A stretch of DNA of 64,000 bases from Pantoea nemavictus. GTDB lineage: Bacteria; Pseudomonadota; Gammaproteobacteria; Enterobacterales; Enterobacteriaceae. The notes under the pieces are model-generated. The model worked only from the letters and a program-made list of their open reading frames with translations. It made no database searches and had not been told where the DNA came from. The stretch covers positions 2,356,001 through 2,420,000 of the forward strand of contig NZ_JBBGZW010000001.1 in NCBI RefSeq assembly GCF_037479095.1. The letters run 5' to 3'. The position numbers and the translations under genes were made by a program. Below, piece after piece: positions 59,083 to 64,000 of the stretch; positions within the stretch are counted from its first letter, which is position 1; every line of letters starts with the position of its first letter.

Positions 59083-61355
59083 CGCTGACGCAGTAAGCGC
59101 AGTGCATTCGCCGTAACCAGTGCGGTGGCGCCGGAATCGGCTAGCACCGCCAACCACAAACCGGTAAAGCCGAGCAGCGTGGTGACGAGGAAAATCGCCT
59201 TCAGGCCCAGCGCCAACGCCACGTTCTGCCGGATGATGGCGCGCGTGCGCCGTGCCAGCACCACCGCGCGTGGCAAAATCGCCAGCTGATTTTGCGTCAG
59301 CGCCATATCGGCCGCTTCCAGCGCGACGTCGGTGCCGCTGCCCATGGCAATGCCCATGCTCGCGGCTTTCATGGCGGGCGCATCGTTGATGCCGTCGCCT
59401 ACCATCGCCAATGATTGCTGTGCGCCCAGCTGTCGCACTGCCGCAACTTTATCGGCAGGCAGCAAACCCGCGCGATAATCAATGCGTAACTCGGCGGCAA
59501 TCGCGGCGGCTGCGCGCGGGTTGTCACCGGTCAGCATCACGCTATTTATGCCAAGTTTTTGCAGCTCAGCCAGCGCGCTAATCGCCTCTTCACGCAACCG
59601 ATCGCGCAGCGCTAATGCGCCGAGCACCTGTTGCTGCTGCAATAGCAGCACCACGGTTTGCCCCTGCGCCTCCAGTTCGGCCACCTGCTGCTGCTGTACC
59701 TCGTCGAGATATTTGGCTTCACGGGGCGTAAGTAACTGATACGACACGCCATCGATTTCGGCACGAATACCGCTGCCCGCCAGCGTTTGCTGCTGTGAGG
59801 CGGGCGGAATGGTGAGCTGACGACGCTCGGCTTCGCTGACAATCGCCTGAGCCAGCGGATGTGTGGAGCCTTGTTCTACCGCAGCAGCGATGCTGAGCAG
59901 GCTATTTTCCGCTGTTTCGCCAAACGATTGAATATGGGTGACTTGCGGTTTGCCCGCCGTCAGCGTGCCGGTTTTGTCGAACGCCATCAGGCTTACGCGA
60001 CTGAGACGCTCCAGCGCCGCGCCGCCTTTGATCAACGCGCCCTGACGTGCGGCGGCGGCTAATCCCGAGGTAATGGCGGCCGGCGTGGAGATCACCAGCG
60101 CACACGGGCAGCCAATCAGCAGCAGCGTCAGCCCTTTATAAATCCACGGCAGCCAGTCACCGAAGCCAAGTAGCGGCGGCAGCACCATCACCAGCAGTGC
60201 CAGTAGCATAATGGCGGGCGTATAGATGCGGCTGAAGCGATCGATAAAGCGCTCAACCGGCGCGCGATGCGTTTCGGCTTCCTCAATCAGTTGCAGAATG
60301 CGGTCGATAGCACTTTGGCCGGGCTGGGAAATCACTTTCAGCGTTACCAGACGATCCAGGCTGGTGGCGCCGGCCATGATCTGTTCGCCAGGCTCATGCG
60401 CTACCGGCAATGATTCGCCAGTCAATGCGCTTTCATCAAAGCTGGCGCTGGCATGCAGTAATTCGCCATCTGCCGGTAAACGGCCACCGGCCGCCACTTC
60501 AATCACATCGCCAGGCTGCAGCGCTTCTAAGCGGACGTTTTCACGCTGCGTACCCGTAATACGCGTGGCGGTATCGGGACGCAACGCCATCAGCGCTGTG
60601 ACACCGCGACGCGCGCGCGCAGCGGCGTAGGCTTCCAGGCGTTCGCCCAGCTGGAACAGCAGCAGCACCATGGCGGCTTCAGCATGCGCACCAATCACCA
60701 GCGCGCCGGCAGCGGCGATGCTCATCAACATCTCAATGCTAAAGGGCGAACCGTTGCGCAGCAGTTGCCACGCGCTGCGAGCAATAGGTGCCAAACCAAC
60801 CAGCGTAGTGGCAATAAACAGACGATCGCCCCACAGCGGTGAAACCTGGCTCAGCAGCCAGCTGGCGAGCATTAGCACGCCGAGCAGCAGCAAACCGGCA
60901 TTTTCCCGCCAGCGGCTTGCGGGGGACGAGATTGATTGGGGATCGTTAGCCGTCAGCGTAAAGCCGGCATTTTTCACCACCTGTTCTATGGTGGTGCGGA
61001 TGTCCTGATCAGCATCGACCACCAGTTTCTCACTGGCGAAGATCACCCGTGCTTGCTGTACCTGCGGTACGCGTTGTACTGCAGTTTCGATTTTGCGTGC
61101 ACAGCTGGGGCAATCCATGCCCGCTATTTGCCAGCGGAATTGGTGTGAGGTGAGGGCGGGCCTGTCGCTTTCGGCGTCGCTATCGCCGCCGGGCGAGCCG
61201 CTATCGCTGTCGCAACAGCCACAATCACCTTCAACAGTCACAGGCTGAGCGGCGGAGATTTTTAAGGTCGTGGGTTTTATGCTGCGAACGGAACACAGCG
61301 GCTGCAGCTGGCTGTGGGATTTTCCACAACGGCACGGATGAGCATGTTGATGCAT
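59079..61355 (-). CDS. zntA: Zinc/cadmium/lead-exporting P1B-type ATPase
   Basis: ZntA pumps Zn, Cd and Pb out of the cytoplasm. The 758-residue protein has a metal-binding N-terminus with MDCPSC (Cys82, Cys85), preceded by a second cysteine group CGCC (45-48) and a His/Cys-rich tip [14 protein letters not shown] longer than in E. coli. Further along are the actuator TGES, the transport-site CPC (Cys416, Cys418), the phosphorylated DKTGT (Asp460), and the hinge [10 protein letters not shown]. Eight membrane segments are expected. A ZntR operator lies directly upstream. The stop overlaps tusA by three bases; yhhN lies upstream on the same strand. Confidence 0.97.
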   Translation of the reverse strand: MHQHAHPCRCGKSHSQLQPLCSVRSIKPTTLKISAAQPVTVEGDCGCCDSDSGSPGGDSDAESDRPALTSHQFRWQIAGMDCPSCARKIETAVQRVPQVQQARVIFASEKLVVDADQDIRTTIEQVVKNAGFTLTANDPQSISSPASRWRENAGLLLLGVLMLASWLLSQVSPLWGDRLFIATTLVGLAPIARSAWQLLRNGSPFSIEMLMSIAAAGALVIGAHAEAAMVLLLFQLGERLEAYAAARARRGVTALMALRPDTATRITGTQRENVRLEALQPGDVIEVAAGGRLPADGELLHASASFDESALTGESLPVAHEPGEQIMAGATSLDRLVTLKVISQPGQSAIDRILQLIEEAETHRAPVERFIDRFSRIYTPAIMLLALLVMVLPPLLGFGDWLPWIYKGLTLLLIGCPCALVISTPAAITSGLAAAARQGALIKGGAALERLSRVSLMAFDKTGTLTAGKPQVTHIQSFGETAENSLLSIAAAVEQGSTHPLAQAIVSEAERRQLTIPPASQQQTLAGSGIRAEIDGVSYQLLTPREAKYLDEVQQQQVAELEAQGQTVVLLLQQQQVLGALALRDRLREEAISALAELQKLGINSVMLTGDNPRAAAAIAAELRIDYRAGLLPADKVAAVRQLGAQQSLAMVGDGINDAPAMKAASMGIAMGSGTDVALEAADMALTQNQLAILPRAVVLARRTRAIIRQNVALALGLKAIFLVTTLLGFTGLWLAVLADSGATALVTANALRLLRQR

Positions 61356-61396
61356 ATAACCTCCGGAATCAGGGGCGGGCTAATGCCCGCGCCCTA

Positions 61397-61428
61397 ATGC
61401 TACACTCTGGAGTCCACTCCAGAGTCAA
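61397..61428 (-). promoter_or_regulatory. zntA promoter with ZntR operator
   Basis: The operator at 61404-61425 is a perfect 22-bp palindrome apart from its centre, ACTCTGGAGT then ACTCCAGAGT around CC, matching the ZntR site of E. coli. On the minus strand it fills a 20-base spacer between -35 TTGACT (61428-61423) and -10 TAGCAT (61402-61397). The over-long spacer is the hallmark of MerR-family activation. Confidence 0.95.
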
Positions 61429-61447
61429 GCGGAAGGTTAGCTTTTCT

Positions 61448-62077
61448 TCAGTAAAGCCACAGTGAACGCGCAATCATGAAGTGACCGGCGAAGTAGCAGG
61501 CGGCAACGATGGCGCTATCGGCGCTGAAACGGCGGCGATAATGCGAAATAAACCAGACGATGTTGGCCAACAGCAGCAACGCGGCGCCGACCAGCAGCGA
61601 GAAGCTGAAGTCAGTTGGACGGAAGAAGTAGTTTTCCGCCGCCATCCAGTTCATCACCAGCGTCATACCGATCAAGGTGCAAATTGGCCAGCGCAGCTCT
61701 TCCAGTTTGGTCCACAGAATCCCGATAACGATGACGCCAATAATCAGGAAGGTGAGAGGAATCGGCCAGAAGAAGCTCATGGTCATATGCGCTGCAAAAC
61801 TGATGGTGTAAAGCAGATGCGAGAGGAAGAATGCGCCCAGCGCATAGAGCATTTGCTGACGCGGCAACAGCATCAACGCATCACCCACCAGCGTGGCAAC
61901 CAGGCCAGCCAGAATCAAATAATCGGTGGTGTTGAAGGTTGGCGCTTGCCATGCCCAGGCGACGAGCAACAGTAAGGTGACGGGTTTAAATAGCCAACGC
62001 TGCCATTGCGGACCGCGGTAGGATGCATCGACGTACAGCCAGCCGGAAAAAAGTACGGCAAGAAAAGACCAAAGCAT
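61448..62077 (-). CDS. yhhN: YhhN family inner-membrane protein (TMEM86-like)
   Basis: A 209-residue integral membrane protein with seven or eight hydrophobic segments, one residue longer than E. coli YhhN. The N-terminal [20 protein letters not shown] and the central [30 protein letters not shown] are the family hallmark shared with eukaryotic TMEM86 lysoplasmalogenases. Enzyme activity in bacteria is not established. The gene sits upstream of zntA and its stop is just 20 bases from the zntA -35 box, so zntA has its own promoter. It is divergent from yhhM. Confidence 0.92.
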   Translation of the reverse strand: MLWSFLAVLFSGWLYVDASYRGPQWQRWLFKPVTLLLLVAWAWQAPTFNTTDYLILAGLVATLVGDALMLLPRQQMLYALGAFFLSHLLYTISFAAHMTMSFFWPIPLTFLIIGVIVIGILWTKLEELRWPICTLIGMTLVMNWMAAENYFFRPTDFSFSLLVGAALLLLANIVWFISHYRRRFSADSAIVAACYFAGHFMIARSLWLY

Positions 62078-62241
62078 GTTTTCTCCCTTTTCTGGACGAA
62101 ATGTCCGCCAGTTTGATGAATTTTCCCAAAATCACTCACTCAGTGTAAGTTACCGGCGCCAAATGTGACAATCAGCCGACTCTGGTTGTATGCTTTGTCG
62201 TCTTTTCCTGTTCCGACTTAACGCAAAGCACGAGATAAATC

Positions 62242-62598
62242 ATGAGCAAACCACCGCTAATCTTTTTCATCGTACTGGCCATTATTGCCGTATTGGCGAC
62301 CCGTCAGTTTATTAAACAGCGCCGCGAAACGGCGGTGAACGATGCCTCGCCGGTGCGCTCGCTGAGCGTGGAAGTGAAAACCAAACGCGAATTCCCGTCA
62401 CCCAATCGCCGTTCGCGTCAGCGCGAGGAGATTGTGGCTGAGGATATGAAATACGAAGCCTGGTTCCATCCGCTGAACGGTGCGAGTGACATTAAAGTGA
62501 CGGTCAACGCCAGCGATTATCATCAGATGGATAAGGGCGTGAAGGGCGAATTGAAGATGAAAGGGACGCGGTTTGTCAGTTTTACCCCGGCCCCGTAG
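62242..62598 (+). CDS. yhhM: DUF2500 protein YhhM
   Basis: A 118-residue protein with an N-terminal membrane anchor (PPLIFFIVLAIIAVLATRQF), then a basic linker and a small soluble beta-rich domain ending MKGTRFVSFTPAP. E. coli YhhM is 119 residues; function unknown. The TAG stop (62596-62598) falls inside a GTAG-headed REP palindrome starting at 62595, so the repeat supplies the stop codon. It is convergent with yhhL and divergent from yhhN, the E. coli arrangement. Confidence 0.9.
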   Translation: MSKPPLIFFIVLAIIAVLATRQFIKQRRETAVNDASPVRSLSVEVKTKREFPSPNRRSRQREEIVAEDMKYEAWFHPLNGASDIKVTVNASDYHQMDKGVKGELKMKGTRFVSFTPAP

Positions 62599-62618
62599 GG
62601 GCGCCATTAATGGCGACC
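62595..62618 (+). repeat. REP palindrome (GTAG family) overlapping the yhhM stop
   Basis: A single unit, GTAGGGGCGCCATTAATGGCGACC, related to the others by one stem mismatch (GGCGCCAT against ATGGCGAC). It lies between convergent yhhM and yhhL. Confidence 0.82.
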
Positions 62619-62637
62619 TGGTCATAAACCGCACTTT

Positions 62638-62907
62638 CTACATCTTCGGATAATGCTTTTTCTGCCATGCCAGCAGCTCAAACACGCCAAAGAAGAAGAT
62701 TTTCGCCTGGGTCACGCCGCTCAGCTTGGGGGCATCTTTCGGCTGAGTGGCGCGCAGTAACACCAGCTGCAAGCCATGCATAATCACCATAAAGAACAGT
62801 GCAACATGCACAAAATAGCGCAGCGGTGTCGGGAAGGGTTGCACCAGATTGAGTAGTAAAAAAGCCCAAACGCAAATCATCAGCAAACGTCCTAAATTAA
62901 GCCACAT
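62638..62907 (-). CDS. yhhL: DUF1145 protein YhhL
   Basis: An 89-residue membrane protein with two or three hydrophobic helices (LGRLLMICVWAFLLLNLV and YFVHVALFFMVIMHGLQLVLL). The conserved C-terminal FFFGVFELLAWQKKH is shared with E. coli YhhL (89 residues). Function unknown. The start at ATG 62907 lies 11 bases inside the end of rsmD, so translation is probably coupled. The longer open frame starting at 63027 is wholly inside rsmD in another frame and is rejected. Confidence 0.9.
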   Translation of the reverse strand: MWLNLGRLLMICVWAFLLLNLVQPFPTPLRYFVHVALFFMVIMHGLQLVLLRATQPKDAPKLSGVTQAKIFFFGVFELLAWQKKHYPKM

Positions 62908-63496
62908 CGTGCGTCTCCCGTTGGCGTTGATATAAGCGATACGCAACCTGGCCGGCAATTTTCTCGCGGTACAGATCCCAATTAGCTGGCGCGACGGGCG
63001 TGCCGGTTTCCACTTCGCTCTCCACATAAATCAGCGCTTCGGCGGCCAGCCAGCCATTTTGCTCCAGCAGCGTCAATGTTTCCTGTAACAGCCCTTTACG
63101 GAACGGTGGATCGACAAAGACCACGTCAAACGGCTCGCCAGGCTGGCTCAGCCACTGCAGCGTATTGGTTTGCACCACGTTGGCTTGAGTGGCGCGCAGC
63201 GTTTGCAGGTTCTGTGACAGTTGTTGCGCTACGGAGCGCTCCAGCTCCAGCAGCGTGGCGGATGCGGCGTGACGTGACAGCGCTTCCAGCCCCAATGCGC
63301 CGCTGCCGGCGAAGCAATCAAGGCAGCGTGCTTCCTGAATATCCGGCGCTAACCAGTTAAACAGGGTTTCACGCACGCGATCGGTGGTCGGGCGCAAACC
63401 TGCGCTATCCGGCACCGGTAATTTACGGCCGCGCCATTGACCGCCAATAATGCGGATCTGGCCTGCAGCGCCGCTGCTGCGGGGGGATTTACTCAT
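62897..63496 (-). CDS. rsmD: 16S rRNA (guanine(966)-N2)-methyltransferase
   Basis: RsmD methylates G966 of 16S rRNA in helix 31. The 199-residue protein has the conserved IRIIGGQWRGRKLPVPD start, LRPTTDRVRETLFNWL, the SAM-binding CLDCFAGSGALGLEALSR and the catalytic VFVDPPF. ATG 63496 is preferred and gives nearly the E. coli length (198); GTG 63505 three codons upstream cannot be excluded. The gene is divergent from ftsY across 231 bases, as in E. coli, and overlaps yhhL. Confidence 0.95.
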   Translation of the reverse strand: MSKSPRSSGAAGQIRIIGGQWRGRKLPVPDSAGLRPTTDRVRETLFNWLAPDIQEARCLDCFAGSGALGLEALSRHAASATLLELERSVAQQLSQNLQTLRATQANVVQTNTLQWLSQPGEPFDVVFVDPPFRKGLLQETLTLLEQNGWLAAEALIYVESEVETGTPVAPANWDLYREKIAGQVAYRLYQRQRETHDVA

Positions 63497-63727
63497 TTCG
63501 CTCACAACTCGTCATAATTTGTTGCGTAGTTTAACGGGCGTAGCGGGCAGAAGAAACGTTAAAAAAGGGTGCTGTGGTGCGCTGGCTGGAAAGTGTTAGA
63601 CTACTGAGTTGGTATCGTGCGCGTAATTACCTGATTTTTACGCCGCTCACCCGCTAAAAAATGAATATTTTATCCCCTGGGAACAGCGTGCTACCGGGAA
63701 TAAGCCATCGAGGAGTAGGGTCACACA

Positions 63728-64000
63728 ATGGCAAAAGAGAAAAAACGCGGCTTTTTTTCCTGGTTAGGCTTTGGCAAAGAAGAAGAGACGCAACAGCCTG
63801 CTGAAGAGCAGCAGCAAACTGCCGAGGTGGTCCCAGAGCCCGCCGTTGAAGAGAGTGCGTTAGATCGCGCCGAAGCGCAGGCTGAAGAAACCGTTGCCGT
63901 TACCGAACAGGTTGCGGAGCAGCAGAATGAACCGGAAGTCATTGCAGAGCCGGTACTTGAGCAGCAAGAACCTGAGCCGGTTACCGCTATCGAAGAAGAG
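63728..64000 (+). CDS. ftsY: Signal recognition particle receptor FtsY, N-terminal part (3' end outside window)
   Basis: The window ends inside this gene; 91 codons are present. The start MAKEKKRGFFSWLGFGKEEE is the lipid-binding amphipathic segment typical of FtsY. It is followed by the acidic A domain rich in Glu, Gln, Val and Pro (ETQQPAEEQQQ and following). The GTPase NG domain would lie beyond the edge. The product docks ribosome-SRP complexes at the membrane. In E. coli ftsE, ftsX and rpoH follow. ATG 63728 is preceded by GAGGAGTAGGG. Confidence 0.95.
   Translation, partial: MAKEKKRGFFSWLGFGKEEETQQPAEEQQQTAEVVPEPAVEESALDRAEAQAEETVAVTEQVAEQQNEPEVIAEPVLEQQEPEPVTAIEEE

Overview
The window reads as chromosome of an enterobacterium of the family Erwiniaceae, most likely Pantoea. 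Almost every protein is a close relative of the E. coli K-12 counterpart, often of identical length (MetH, MetA, PurH, GlgB, GlgC, GlgA). The 16S rRNA is of the Pantoea/Erwinia type, and the thiamine locus is reduced to thiC-thiE, a pattern known from Pantoea strains that keep the thiazole genes on a large plasmid. No insertion sequence, prophage, CRISPR array, plasmid or secretion gene was found. The window is conserved core chromosome, and the interest lies between the genes.

Layout. 1-5.5 kb: 3' part of rpoB, then rpoC and its terminator. 5.5-7.4 kb: a DUF1127 gene and a divergent MocR-type regulator. 7.5-10.3 kb: thiE and thiC on the minus strand behind a TPP riboswitch, which abuts a 140-bp imperfect palindrome. 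10.5-15.5 kb: rsd, nudC, hemE, nfi, yjaG, hupA, yjaH. 15.6-18.6 kb: purHD on the minus strand with a PurR operator and an attenuator-like leader. 18.7-24.2 kb: a complete ribosomal RNA operon (P1, P2, 16S, tRNA-Glu, 23S, 5S, terminator). 24.4-35 kb: metA, aceBAK, iclR, metH. 35-41 kb: yjbEFGH (exopolysaccharide) and pgi on the minus strand. 41.5-45.2 kb: lysine riboswitch with lysC, then aqpZ and a panS-type transporter. 45.3-57 kb: yhgN, asd and the glycogen operon glgBXCAP. 57-64 kb: dcrB, yhhQ, tusA, zntA, yhhN, yhhM, yhhL, rsmD and the start of ftsY.

From rpoB to lysC the order follows the 90-91 min region of E. coli. From yhgN to ftsY it follows the 75-77 min region. The junction lies in the lysC-aqpZ-panS-yhgN interval, and the lysC/pgi/yjbEFGH block is inverted relative to metH.

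Together the genes cover transcription and ribosome synthesis, purine, thiamine, haem, methionine and lysine/threonine precursor synthesis, the glyoxylate shunt, glycogen turnover, zinc export and tRNA thiolation. Several are under recognisable feedback elements: TPP and lysine riboswitches and PurR, MetJ, IclR, RcsAB and ZntR sites.

Main points for a second look: (1) a cluster of uncompensated substitutions in the universally conserved 530-loop helix of the 16S gene, probably a sequence error; (2) an intrinsic-terminator-like hairpin in the purHD leader; (3) a palindromic element directly against the thiC riboswitch that may carry its promoter; (4) a family of GTAG-headed REP palindromes, often as head-to-head pairs, with a compensated stem change; (5) two inverted ERIC elements, one core-deleted, flanking yhhQ. 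I found no clearly new multi-gene system.
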